NCBI GenBank assembly: GCA_963921425.1
Contig: OY992832.1
Coordinates: forward strand, 12,647,249-12,711,248
Direction: 5' to 3'
DNA: 64,000 nt
Origin: Dryas octopetala
Taxonomy: Eukaryota > Streptophyta > Magnoliopsida > Rosales > Rosaceae
Shown piece after piece: positions 48,856 through 61,558 of this stretch; position 1 is the first letter of the stretch; each line of letters begins with the position of its first letter. Made by a program: the position numbers and the translations under genes. A model generated the notes under the pieces. That model was not told the DNA's origin and did not search any database. It saw only the letters and a program-made list of their open reading frames with translations.

Positions 48856-49489
48856 TAGGGGTGGGCATTTGAAATCGAAATACCAAAACCGAACCGTTCT
48901 GTACCATGTCAATTTTATGCTGGAAAACAATACCGATTACATACCGTACCGTACTGATTCCAAATCGGTATGGTATTGATATGAAACTTTCAATACCGTA
49001 ATATATCGTACCGTACTGAATTATATTTAATTTAATTATTTAATATTTTTTTAATTAAGTGTCGCCATATTAATGGCTATTTGGGCAATTCTATAGACTA
49101 TAGTAGACTTGCCCACATCGAATTCTCAATCCCCTATTCTAGTATTCCTCACTCCCAAGTGACATTTGGGCAAAATAGTTAACTAACCTAATATGTAAGA
49201 ATATTAGGTTAGAGTTAGACAATTACTAGCAAATGATTGATAATTAATATGTAAGAATAAAAGTGTAAGGGATTGACAATATATCTTTTTGGTTGTTAAA
49301 TGTTGTTTTTTGAAAAAAAAAAAAAAAAAGTTTAAAATGTTGGCACATACCGAAACCATACTGAATTCATAGAACATTAGTATGATATGGTATCAGTTTT
49401 AAAAATGTCCATACCGTACCGAATAAAAATTTCGGTATGGTATCAGTATGGGGCTTATACCGTCTTATATCGTACCATGTCCACCCCCA
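48856..49489. mobile_element. hAT-type MITE with 8-bp target duplication
   Basis: A 634-bp element with ends TAGGGGTGGGCA and (inverted) TGGGGGTGGACA, flanked by CTGTTTTT on both sides (48848-48855 and 49490-49497). The interior is rich in 'taccgtacc' and 'cggtatggta' motifs on both strands, giving internal inverted repeats. 8-bp duplications and (C/T)AGGGGTGGGCA ends are the hAT pattern. No transposase. Confidence 0.88.
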
Positions 49490-49497
49490 CTGTTTTT

Positions 49498-51500
49498 CTC
49501 TTTGGTCTGACATTAAAGGCTTGTTGAGATTAGCTTTTTATGTGCCATGGCCGGCCGGAAGTGGGCTTAATGTCTTTTTTGTTTTGTTTTATTAGGGATC
49601 AAACCTTTTTTTTTTCAAAAAATTAAGTTTAATCTTTATTAGGTTTTCTTTTTTGACTGAAACTCTATGGTTTTATTTTTTCTAAATGAAGCCCTTTGAC
49701 CACTACGACATCAAAGAATTGTCATCATTTTTTTTTTTTTTTCGAAGGTATAGGGTACGAGTTTACCTCATACCCTCTTAAAGTAAAATGAGATTTGTTG
49801 AGACTGCATATTAGGTTTTAATTCTGAAATTTTTGGCAGAGTTAAAACTTAACATAAAGTTGATAAACCACTACCAAAGGCTCGAGAAAGAAGCAAAAAT
49901 GCACTGCCAAACTCTCGACAATGGCTGCAGAGCGCTCAATGCCTAATATGCGTAAAAAAGAATAATAACTAATAGATCAATATTATGTAACGTAGTATGG
50001 TTACAATATTATAAAAGTTTGTAAAATGTCAAATTAAAGAACCTGGATGGAAATCTTTTTTTTATTTTTATTTATTTACATTTAAGGCAATTGATTTAAT
50101 CCTAACTCATTATCCGACTCACTCTCATCACCTCAAGAGTTTAAAAGCGATCGAACAACTGCAAAGTCAGAGATTTATAGGGGGCGCCTTACATGATATG
50201 AAATAATAAAGACTTTTTGATTTACGGAAGGGGAGATCGAATTTAGATGCATTGTGGATAATTCTACGCTTCTTCCAACTGAGCTACTCAACACCTGCGA
50301 AAGAAATTTAGACTTATGATATGCATCGGGCACCTATATGGCTTAAAACTTTGTATACTAAAAAACGTGCACAACCAATAAAGTTGATTGTTACAACTAC
50401 AAAACATCATTTTGCAACTTTATATGACTATGTTTGCTATTTGTTGTTTGGATCTTAAGAACTATTTTATAACAATATATAAGAAATAAGGGAGAGCTGC
50501 CCTGGGTTAGTGGGGGCACATGTTCCCTCGGCCTAAAGTGGCTCCGTCACTTGATCGAACCATATCTTAACTCATTCTTTTACCTCCTCTTGTTGGTTAG
50601 GTTAATTCCAAATTAAGACTTCGTACTTTCAAGAGACTGTGCATTATTGAAATTTGGGACATTATTAACGTAGAAAAATACTACTAGATTAATAATTAGT
50701 TAACGTTATATTTTTAAATTATAAATCGCACATCATATATTTAAACAAAATTTCACCTACTTAATTGTTTAAATTGAGAATCTTATTACATAACATGATA
50801 ATTGTCTAATAAAATAACATTTACCTATATAAATTTATATTTATCGCATCTTTTCACTAATGAAGGACATTATGTGCCTTAAATTAAACATTGTTGTTTG
50901 GATGATTGATTAATATGTAAGATTTTGTAGAAGGAAATTTTTATTTTATTTTATCTAATTTGTTGCAGAGGTGTGAGTGTGTACCATGACAATCATGAGA
51001 GGTTTACTTGTCAAACTTTTAGAATATTCCTTCGATCCATTAGATGTATGTGACACTTATGGAGATCAAGCTGCAAAGAGTTCGTTTTTTCTTGATACTA
51101 TTTATTTTATTTTTATATTTGTGTGATATTTGGAGATGATGAAGCAGAGAGACAGAAATAAGGTAGTCGCAACCATAACAACAAAAGAGTTATTGTAATA
51201 AAATAAAGTAGAAGAAATTAACAAAGAAAAATGAAAAGATATAAATAATTTACCTTCGTTAGACTGAAACTCACACCTTTTCATCGGAATATATAGGAAG
51301 AGTTGCAGCAGAGTTTACAGTCATCAAAAACATTAACATAATAAGGTGCAACACTTTATAAAACAAAGAACATATTGTACGTTAATTTGTTATACGCACA
51401 AAAATGAGTTAGAAAAACATTAAGTACAAAAATCTTAATTAAAAAGTAGGAAAATACAAAAAAGAAAGTAGTTCGCTCTCTTGACACTAAAAAGAGCCAA
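49498..51500. other. Intergenic with transposon remnants
   Basis: It contains a piece related to the 44.0-kb insert (about 49875-49945), a SINE (separate entry), a hAT-like scrap with 'tgggggcac' and 'ggctccgtcact' at about 50500-50555, and AT-rich sequence thereafter. No gene seen. Confidence 0.5.
50226..50296 (-). mobile_element. tRNA-derived SINE, same family as 35.3 kb
   Basis: On the minus strand: gagtagctcagttggaaga (A box), cgtagaattatccacaatgc, then 'aattcgatctcccc' (B box). It aligns along its length with the SINE at 35262, with scattered substitutions. Confidence 0.75.
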
Positions 51501-51510
51501 AGGAAGGGTC

Positions 51511-51537
51511 TATAAAGGCTTCATTCCATCATGCATG
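51511..51537 (+). promoter_or_regulatory. TATA box and RY motif of defensin-like gene 1
   Basis: TATAAAGG at 51511 stands 86 bp before the start codon. CATGCATG (RY element, 51530-51537), often bound by B3 factors in seeds, follows within the probable leader. Confidence 0.5.
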
Positions 51538-51596
51538 CATATATCTTGCTATGAAAACCCTTAAATTAGTCAATCTTCCAATGATGTAGAAAAGAT

Positions 51597-52375
51597 ATGG
51601 CTATGAATACTAAATGTGTTTGCCTATCTGCCATATTTCTTGCCTTCACACGAATCACACTGCTCGCAAATGCGGGTGAGTAGAATTTCATGAGTACGTA
51701 GTTTTGTGATATAATCTAAATTGGTGTATTCCAAATATTATTTAAGAATCCGATTTTAGTTACATAATAAACTTTACGTATTTGTATTAAAATCTAGTAC
51801 AATTAATGCGCTAAACACGCAAAAATTTCTCCTTCAAATTATATATGCAAATCTCAAGTATACCCTGAACATATATTCTAGTCTAAGAAAAGAAACCATA
51901 GGGTGTATGGTATTCTATTAAAAACAGTTTGCAAACTTCTTTTTTTTATTTCATCGATAAATATCATAGATCAAAACAAAAAATAATTTCCATAAAGGAA
52001 ACCGAACGCACCCAAATACTTCATTATTTTTTGGACAAAAAACACATTTCACTTAATCACCAAGTAGTTGCTCCATATGCTTTTGAATTAATTTTGCATT
52101 CATGTTATTAGACGTTAACCCCCATTATCCGACTTTTAATGTGTTTGATATCTTAATTTATTCATTTTTTTCTGTATAATTAAATCATCCTATTAATTTA
52201 TATATATATTTGTGCATATATGGTAATAGAAAAATGTAGACGCAGAAGCAGAACATGGTCTGGACAATGCATTTGGATGCCAATAAACTGTGATACGCAG
52301 TGCAGGGATTGGGAACACGCTCTCTTTGGAGTATGTTACAGTCTCTTTGGATGCTTTTGCCATTATTGCATATAG
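51597..52375 (+). CDS. Defensin-like peptide 1
   Basis: Secreted cysteine-rich peptide precursor of 74 aa. Exon 1 (51597-51675) encodes the signal peptide (MAMNTKCVCLSAIFLAF..LLANA). Exon 2 (52230-52375) encodes the mature peptide, with the phase-1 intron at the signal/mature border, as is standard for plant defensins. The mature part begins near EKCRRRSRTWSG and has eight cysteines with spacing C-x10-C-x6-C-x3-C-x10-C-x5-C-x1-C-x2-C. The S-R-T-W-SG, QC..WE.A and G-x-C (gamma core) positions are defensin hallmarks, but loop lengths differ from the common x5/x3 pattern. It is probably a folded cystine-stabilised peptide for defence or signalling. The codon run before the first mature Cys is short and basic. 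Confidence 0.88.
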
Positions 52376-53730
52376 AAGGTTTACCTTAATTGCTGATCTG
52401 CTAGCAGGCATGTTCTGCTAAATTCCATTTAATTAGGGTCATTTTGCATCTCTATTGTAATCCTTTTTCTTTTGTGTGTGTTTATCCAGTGATCACAGAT
52501 TATGTAAAAGAGTTTCTTCTATGAATGTTCCAATATAAAAAAGAAAAAAATAAATAAAATGTACACAGGACAAATAGCACTTGGTTTTCTATGAATACTA
52601 GCATCTTGACGTGCACTAGCTTATGCAATTTTTCGATATGCCCGGACTTATGCAACAAATAGTCTTGGTACGTAGCTTTAACTTGCTTGGAGCTGGGTCA
52701 CAAAATTTTATTATCATCTCTTTGTTGGGAGTATCCTTTATTATGATCTATAGTTTTTGTTACTAGGCGTTCTATATGACATGGATAAATATTTCCTTTT
52801 AAGAAAAAGTCCAAAAAGAAAAACTTGTAATTTTAAGTTAGATTATTAGAGTATCTAGTCTCACATTTAAGTCTCACGTACATTTGTGTATAAATATGGC
52901 CTTTAGGTATGACTATTCTCTTTTAAAATAAAGGGTAGTAGGTGTACATTTTGGTTCAATCTCTTATCCCGTCATTTTTATACTGGTAATTGTCAATATG
53001 AACAAAGTTAATAAACTACCGCAAAATGCCCATTTTCTTAACTTACAGTCTTACATTGCACTTGATAAAACACATCATGATGCTACGTTAAAAATGAACA
53101 ATATGTAAAAATAAATTGGGTTGTATAGAATTGTATTAAACTAATTACTAGAATAATTTAACTGATTAATTCAAAACACATACAAAAGAAAAAATAAATT
53201 AGTATGCGAGAAAGGGTAAGGCAAAAATAATAAATCATACATAAGACTATAAGAGTGACGTTTGAGAATATTATAGGGGTCTAATAATTAGTATCTAATT
53301 AGGAGAGAAATGTTTAACCTATTTGGGTTTACGTACAATTTACACATATAGAGAAGATCAAATGCACATATTTAATTTCTAGCTAAGATATGGACAATAT
53401 GCATGATAATCATATTCATATCATATGTAAAATAATTATTGTTGTCAACTACCAAACTTCTAGAACATTCCTTCCTAAATATAATATATATGAGATTTAT
53501 TAAAAAATAAAAAATTTGTTTAGAAGGGAGAAAATTAAATATAAGATATAATTAAAAAAAAAAACTCAATAAATTAATATAAGGATTTAGGAAGATGCTA
53601 TCTATGTTGTTAGTTTATCCAGAAAAGGGAGAAAATGACCTTATTAATTAGAGCAATAACCTTCCTGTGATTAAAAAGCCAATGTATATACATATACTCC
53701 AGCTGGTTTCAATTCGTTTGTAGCTTTAGC
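52376..53730. other. Spacer between the defensin-like genes
   Basis: AT-rich. The first 200 bp likely contain the 3' UTR of gene 1. I see no third copy and no clear repeat. Confidence 0.5.
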
Positions 53731-53750
53731 TATAAAGTTCCTTATATATA
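53731..53750 (+). promoter_or_regulatory. TATA box of defensin-like gene 2
   Basis: TATAAAGTTCC followed by TTATATATA, 40-58 bp upstream of the start codon. The TATAAAG core is shared with gene 1. Confidence 0.5.
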
Positions 53751-53788
53751 CATGGCTGTCATTTTTATCTTTCATAAGCGAAAAAAGT

Positions 53789-54443
53789 ATGGCTAGAACT
53801 ACAAGAATGTCCATTTACCTAATGCTAATCCTCATTGCAAATATTAATGGAGGTGAGTTAACTAGGTACAAGAATAATATTTTTTTCATATTATAAATTT
53901 GAAACACTTATTAGTTAAAGGCCAAGTTTATTTATGAACTAAATTCATAATTTGATACTATACCATTGTTATATTATATATGTTGTTAGTCTATTTGACA
54001 AAAGTCGAATATTTCTATTGTATAGAATCCTCCAACAAAAAAAAAAACGGCAAAGAATCCACCACTAGCTAATTACATAGATCAAAATCAATTTTGATAA
54101 TTAATTAAGTGCTAGCAGATGGCATTGTCACTAATTAAACATGGTAATTAGAGCCGTCCCTGAGCATGGGCTGGAGGGGCGACCGCCCAGGCCCATCTTC
54201 AAGGAGGGCTCCAAATTTTTATATATATACACTATACAATAAAAAAAAAAACTATAATTAAAAATATGTGATTTGTACAATTCTTATAAAAGTGTACAAT
54301 ACCTTATTTCTAAAAAACCCAAATTTGTAAAAAGCCCAAACTAATTTTTTTTTATAACTAACTAGTAAATCAATTTATGTTTTAAACTTTCAATTCTTTA
54401 TTGAAAAATTTAAACATTAAATTTTCTTTTTGTTAGAAGAACG

Positions 54444-54484
<41 letters not shown>

Positions 54485-55259
54485 CTCTCACTTTCTCTTC
54501 TTCCATTCCTTGCATTGGATCGAATCTTAAATTCTATAAGCTTCAGCCCCCAAGAACTCTTCTTTGATTCTATTTCAATTTGGGGTTTCTCTTCTTTAGT
54601 CATCATTCCCTCTCTAAAGAAATTAGGGTATGCTGTAATTAGTTTAATTAGTTTGGGGTTTCTCTTTTTTAGTGCTTATTCCCTCTTTAAAGCTTGTATG
54701 TCCAAACTCCAAAGGCCCTGCAACCTTTTATTTTTTTTGGCCAAGGACCTCGCAACTTTAATTAGTTTTGTTTAAAGCTTGTATGACCAAAGACTCTGCA
54801 ACTTTAATTATTTATTGTTCAAAGTTTGTACAAACTGTGATATTATTTCATTTTGTATGAAATTATTATTTCTTAAGAATATGTAAATGGAAAAAACATC
54901 TCTACAGAAATTTATAATTTTTTTTTTGTAAAACTAAGATTGTGTACAAAAAGGCCCATTTCATATTTTTGGCCCGAGCCTCCAAAAAGTTAGGAACAGC
55001 ACTTATGGTAATCCAATTAATTTATTATTTTTCTATGAGAAAAATGAATTATTATTATCATTAGTATTATCTTTTTTGTGTGGTAGAAGTTGTGGTGGAA
55101 GAACAGGATGTAAAATGTGGGCAGAGAAGTCGAACGTGGTCGGGACCATGCATTCTTTGGCCATTAAGATGTAGTAGGCAATGCAAGGAATGGGAGAACG
55201 CGGACTATGGAACATGTTTTCATTGGGCATGCTTCTGCCATTATTGTAAATTATCTTGA
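53789..55259 (+). CDS. Defensin-like peptide 2
   Basis: Precursor of 78 aa, a tandem paralogue of defensin-like peptide 1. Exon 1 (53789-53852: MARTTRMSIYLMLILIANIN) is the signal peptide. Exon 2 (55087-55259) follows a phase-1 intron of 1,234 bp that contains a hAT-type element. An acidic pre-mature stretch (EVVVEEQD) precedes VKCGQRSRTWSGPC. The eight cysteines are spaced C-x10-C-x6-C-x3-C-x10-C-x4-C-x1-C-x2-C. Shared with peptide 1: RSRTWSG, the WEx-A region, CFCHYC at the end. The C5-C6 loop is one residue shorter. It is expected to be secreted; targets are unknown. Confidence 0.87.
54149..55004. mobile_element. Non-autonomous hAT-type element inside the defensin-like 2 intron
   Basis: 856 bp flanked by the 8-bp target duplication ATGGTAAT (54141-54148 and 55005-55012). 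The ends TAGAGCCGTCCCTGA and (inverted) AAGTGCTGTTCCTAA match at 10 of 15 positions. The sequence after the left end (gggctggaggggcgaccgcc) and before the right end (ggcccgagcctcc) is typical of a common plant hAT family. It includes a (TC)n run at 54449-54482. No transposase frame. Confidence 0.9.
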
Positions 55260-57157
55260 TCAACTTCAAAGTTTGTGATATATATATAGCTTGATTAATC
55301 ATGGTTGTACCTAATTCGATCTATAACATTAATGCAAACCTTGCATTCATTAATAATGTAAACATAATTAACAAATGTAAAGTGTGCATGGAGTGCGGTT
55401 GTACCTCATGCAGCTTTCAGGTAATTAAGTTTTCTCACTTACATGTGAATATATATAGTCACCTAATTAATCTTTGTTGAATAATGTTGATTTCTAATTG
55501 ACTTTGTGTTTTCAGACAACAATAAAAAAATTTGACTTAGTGTGTAAGCATAGCAATTCTTGGGTTCACAGAGCAAAAATTGCCTAAAGCTAAGGGGAAG
55601 CTGATGTGAAGTTTGCCACAAAGGCCGGGCCAATCTAGGGGAGTGAGGTAGACAAGATCCACTAGAAAAATTCTACAATACAGTGGTTACATACTTACAT
55701 TACATGTTAAATAATTACAGTTTTTTTAGTTGCATATTATATGTCATAAGTGATTGTACTAGAGAAGTTCTTTAAGACCTTATAATATATGCTTGGTGGT
55801 ATCTAAGCAGGTATGTACAACAGCCAACGCCTCATATATACTTCCAATAAATTGACAACGACAATATAAAAATGGTTATGAGATGATGATAATTAAATTG
55901 TGAAGTTTTTGTACGGCTAGACTATATAATTGAGTGACATTCACACTATGTAATTAAGTAACAGTTAGTTAGTAACAATCATGTTATTGAGTGATAATGA
56001 TATCGAATCAAATTCTATTGCGGAGCTAAGTAGGTGCAAGTCTATCAAACAAAGAAATGACAATCAATCCTTCAAGCAAAACTTTAGAAAAAAAAAAATT
56101 TATTTACGCCAGTCTTTGTAAATTCATATAAAAGATCTATTTATTTTTAAGTCAGTTTTTGTAAAAGATATAATTTTTTTTTTTACGCCGTATATAACCC
56201 TTATAGAGTTATACTTTATTTTGTTATTATGCAATATGTAAAGAGTTACACTTTATTTTGTTATGATACAAAAGTTACGCTTTATAATTTCTTAAAATTA
56301 CACTTTGTTGAATGATGTTATATTATTTTAAGGTTTAGGTTTTATGACTTCATATTTAGGGTTTTAGGGCTTTAGTCCTAAATTTTAAAGACTATACCAT
56401 AAACCCTAAACTCTCAAAAGAATTAAAAAAAATTAAACTAAAATTTGGGTATGCTTGAATACTTTATTTGAGAATGCTTGAATTTGAATAGTATTGAATG
56501 CTTCATACTTAATTTTTTTTTTAAAAAATTGTGGCTTAAAAATATATTTTGTGGCTTAGAAATAAATAAATTAAAAGTAAGGTTTATGACTAAAAAATGT
56601 TGTATGTTGTGGCTTATTAGTAAAGAACTCTTTGGTTAAAGCATATTTACATTGCACATTCACAAAATGAGTAATTTTTCAATGTGATTGTAATACTGTA
56701 TTGTTACTACTTTTTTTTTTTTTTTTACTTAACACTATTAAAGAAAACTATATTGTCGACCTTGAAGCCAAACATCAATGAGGTAAAATTTGTTGTGAAT
56801 TTCTTAAGCCGGACGTAAATGGTCTGCCTTTACCCTATCTTTTGAGTATGAACTGATACAAGACACTTTGTTACAAAAAAAATAATAATAAACTCGTTAT
56901 AAATCTAATTCATGTTATAAGTTATAACACGTGAATTTAATAATACCATGGCACCTAAAAATCCCACAAAACAAACTTTGGCAACACAATTTCCTCGTTG
57001 CCCAATCACAGTCCACATTTCAGTCACCAGTTGGTAATACGATCATAGCTCTCTCTGAGGCTTTTAGATTTTCTATTTTTTATTCTTTGATACCGAAGCT
57101 TTGAAGGTGGCCTAGTTTTGAAGCTCAATCATACTTCTTTCTCTCTCTAGACCCGCA
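55260..57157. other. Intergenic between defensin-like 2 and DEP1
   Basis: About 55381-55610 may be a spliced 3' UTR of defensin-like 2 (donor tttcag|gtaatt, acceptor ttttcag|acaac). The rest is AT-rich with local repeats such as 'acactttattttgttat' (about 56210 and 56248). The last 200 bp hold the DEP1 promoter and leader with a TTCTTTCTCTCTCT stretch just upstream of ATG. Confidence 0.5.
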
Positions 57158-60100
57158 ATGGCAGCAGCAGCAGCAGTGAACGGAGTGAAACTCGGTACGA
57201 CATCGCAGGCCTACTTAGAAAGCAGAGCAGTGAGCGACACCAAGGTTCTGATATCAGACCTGTGCCGCCAGTTCTACAATCTTGGATGGGTCTCAGGAAC
57301 TGGTGGTAGCATCACAATCAAAGTCCACGATGACTCTATTCCTAAGCCTCAGCAACTCGTAGTCATGTCTCCCTCTGGTATTTCTTGTAGCTCCTCTTCT
57401 GGGTATACATGGTTTTTTTCAATTTGTTATTTGTGCTGTTTCTTATGTGTTTTTATTTCTGTATATGCTAATTATAAGCTGAAGTTTGTGTTTTCGTGTG
57501 TTATTTTGGTTGTTTGCTTTCTGGGCATTTGTTATTTATGCTAAATGTTGAGTCTTTATGGCTCTTCTGTGTTGTTTGGTATCTAGGTTCGTATTATTAT
57601 AATTAAATTATGTAATTATGTCTTTTTATGTTATTTTCTGTTTTTTAATATCTGGGTTTTGTCATATGAGCTCAATCTTGAATCTTGCATCTGTTTTGGA
57701 AAGTTTGTAGGCAAGCACAAGTGGGTGTTTGACCATGCTTTGCTATGTACGTGTTAATTCACTTGTTTGTTTTTGGATTTACATCTTTCAAGCTTAAGCT
57801 TAAGTGTTCTTTGTTTTATGGTTTTTTTTCCATGCTAAAAATTGAGTTTCTCTATTCTTCCATATTCTGTTTGAACTTTGGGTATATTTTTAATGCGTAT
57901 ACTATGTTGTTCCTGGGGTAATGAATATTTGGGCTCAACTTTTCGTGTGTTTGTAATGTGGGTAGGCGTTCAGAAAGAGAGAATGTTACCAGAGGACATG
58001 TATGTATTATCTCCAAATGGGTCTTTCGTGTCTTCTCCATCTCCGAAGCCATACCCGCACAAGCCTCCGAAGTGTTCTGATTGTGGTCCACTTTTTATGA
58101 AGGTATCAGTTCGTTTTGCTTCTTCTAAATAGTATAAAATTAGCTCTGACATTCTTTGATTTTGATAAATCAGAGAGAATTTTGTAAACTTTTAAATGAC
58201 TTATCTGGTCCAGTTTTGTAAATTTCCTGTTGGGTCCGTGTCTGATTATGTGATTCGGACAATAATAAAAGCTTCTGAGATTAGTTATACTATATTTTTT
58301 GTGGCAAGTATCGGTAATAACACTGTTGACACAATGGGAGTGATACTCTTAACTCATAACTCTTTGGTGGTTATGGTATTTTCTTTACATCTTCAGTTTC
58401 CCTGTTTTTATTCGCTAAGAAGAAGAAGATAATATAATAAAATTTAAAATTATAGCTTTGCCAAAGCAAATGGTTGTTGTAGGCTAAGCTAGGTGGATTT
58501 TGTGATTCCTAACTGCCCCAAATATTGAAAATCATAAAAACAAAACTCTGTGTATATATATTATCTTTTCCAAAATTCCATTAGCAACCAAAATATTCAC
58601 TCTTGAAGATTTTGATTGCTTATGACTATTGGATCCCTATCAGAATATTGCCAAGAGGCGATTGATTTTGCGGGGAAAAAGGTCAAGGAATCTCAATTAC
58701 AAGGTACAATGCTGCACAATTTGAAACATACATGATTTTGGATGTAAGGGTCATGAAAACACACCTGAATCATGTCAATTGTGGTAGAAGTGTGAAACTT
58801 AGTTATTGGTTGAAATTTGACAGCTTCTTATCCAATAGAAAAGGAAGAAAAAGGAGTCCTAGTTTGAAGGTTGAAACAATGTAAATGTAAATCTTTCACA
58901 ACTTACATTGACAACTGAGAACAGGGTAGCTTAGATGTGAGCTGTCATTACTATTAGCCATTTCTCTTTGCTTACATTATTTATCCATTGGGTTATTGTG
59001 CAATGTTCCATGTTAAGTGCTGATGTTCTTTCTTCTAAGTAATCAGTTCTTCATTTTGTTTGTTAGTTTTGGATATCATTTCAAACTAATGTTGAACTTT
59101 ACATGTGGAGGTTTGACTAAACATTGTTTTAACCTTGTAATTTGATCCACTGATCCTGTGTCTATGTGTTTTCTGATTCCATGTTATAGCATGACTTGTT
59201 TGTGGATGTTGTGGTTCATGGCATTCTCACCATTGGTTTAATTTTTGGAAAAGGCTGACCTCTCTTTTGAAAAGCTCAGTTCACATTTATTTCTCTTGTT
59301 CTTCAGGCATATGAGATGCGTAATGCTGGAGCTGTTATTCATAGTCATGGGATAGAATCTTGTCTTGTAACAATGATCAATCCATTATCAAAAGAATTCC
59401 GAGTAAGCTTTATTACTGGCCTCCATTAGTGAGGATAAAAAAATGTTAATAAATTCTAACATGCACGCACATACACACAGAAACCTGTGTTTTTTTTACT
59501 GTTGATATATTTGTTTCCTCTGTTTTATGTTTGTCTCCCTTTGTGTAAATAGTTGGATATGTCTTCAATGTATTGACTCCCTCTTTCAACCCTCTTTCAA
59601 GGTCTTTTGGATAATTAATGAACTTTGTATCCTTTAGTAGAGATATGTAGCTTGAAACTTTGTAGTAATATGATAGGAAATCCAGAACCAGTATGCTTTT
59701 GCTTGTGCAATAGTTTGATATTGTTGTGCATAGAGTAAAATGAAGATTATAGCAGAGTATGGGTTTTAGAAAATTGGGTAATTGTTCAGTGCACAATATC
59801 TAGCTTGAGAATGGGAGTCAATGAGGGAGGAAGAAACTGGAAATGTCACAGAAATTTCTATTCATATCATAAAATGGAACATCAAGCAGAAGACAATCTC
59901 AAGCGACTAACTAAAGGAGCGGTGATGAATTGGGGTATTGTTTAGAAGAACATATGCAAAACAATAGCAGTAAAACTCTGAAAAAGCATCATGATGTTAG
60001 AGTGCCGAGTGATAACTCAGTTACTGTGATATGGACTGTTCCCATGCTGTCGAAACTCAATACATATATTTAATTTGGGGTGGGGGTGGGGTTTTTCTAT

Positions 60101-61527
60101 TTATGTAGTTAATCCTGCCTACTTTTACTGGTTGTCTGTTTTAATATTTTGCTTTCTTTTTGTGGTTTACAAATTTGCAGATCACTCATATGGAAATGAT
60201 CAAAGGAATCCAAGGGCATGGTTATTATGATGAACTTGTGGTCCCAATAATAGAAAACACTGCCTATGAATATGAGCTCACGGCGTCTCTTGCCAAAGCT
60301 GTATGTTCATGCTATGAACTTAATTAGCGTGTAGCCATTCTATCAACTTTTAATGTTGATCTTAGATTGCATATGATGCTGTAAGAGAAAAAAGAAATCA
60401 ATATCCGGATGGACTAGATCCCAGTAACAATATGATTGCATTAGTTCATACATGGCACAGATGTGTACTTAATCCCCTGTGTCATGTCGTTTTATTAATT
60501 ATGCTGATGGATTTTTTTTTTTTTTTTTTTCAAGTCATTGCTTGATTATTATTAGACAAAAATCGATATTGAACTTAGAATTTCTTATGTTCATCAGTAG
60601 TAGGACATATTTCCACCCATGGAAAACCCAGGATAGTTCTTCTGGACCTTATGAATGCCTTCTCTAGAAGTAGGTTAAGATCTCCAGGTTTTACATTCTG
60701 TTTTTTCGTTTATAGTGTGCCTCAGACTAGTCTTGCTTTTCTTCATGTTTTATAGATTGAAGCCTACCCAAAAACAACAGCTGTGCTGGTTCGTAACCAT
60801 GGCGTCTATATATGGGGAGACTCATGGATCAGTGCTAAGACTCAGGTGCGTATCTTAGGGGATAATTGTACGTATAGTAGTATGTGATGATTATAAATGC
60901 GGAATCTTAGTTGGTCAGTGTAATTATTGAAGATAAAATCTCTTGCTTCTTACCAACTAGATATTGGTCTAGTGATATTTCTCCACTTTTTTGGAGGAGG
61001 TCCCAATTTCAGATCCCCCTACCCCAGTTTATTTAAAAAAAAAAAAAAAAAAAAAAAAAGAATCACTTGCTTCTTTCTTGCATTAGAAATTGGCTTTTTG
61101 TGTGCTGTATCATATTTTTTGTGCATGCTAGTTACTGAAAGTGGCATGCTTATGTCAATTGTCCATAAGTAGCAACATTGTGAATCTCAATTGCATCTCA
61201 AGAGCATAAACTTGGTAATAGAAACTAAAGCCACAACATTGCATGTTTCTTCTCTCTTCAAGCATGGATAGGTTTTTCCAAAGAAAGAAAAAAATGGAAA
61301 ATAGGAAAATAGGAAAATAGGAAAAAAGAAAAAGAAAAGTCGTGAGTCTTGTGACTATGTAGAGTCCTAAGCTTTCTACCTATATATATTGGTCTAAAAG
61401 TATTGACCTGGAATTATGGAGCCTTGTCAGACCAAAAAGAAAAAGAATGATGGAGCCTTTTATATGCTTTTAGTGATTTCAAAGTTCATTCTACATGTTT
61501 TCTACTAAATTCTGAATATTTTTTTCA

Positions 61528-61558
<31 letters not shown>

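Noticed and set aside
54515-54775. 86-codon open frame inside the hAT-type element
   Set aside because: No transposase or zinc-finger motif; the sequence is T-rich and the element is only 856 bp, so it is non-autonomous.
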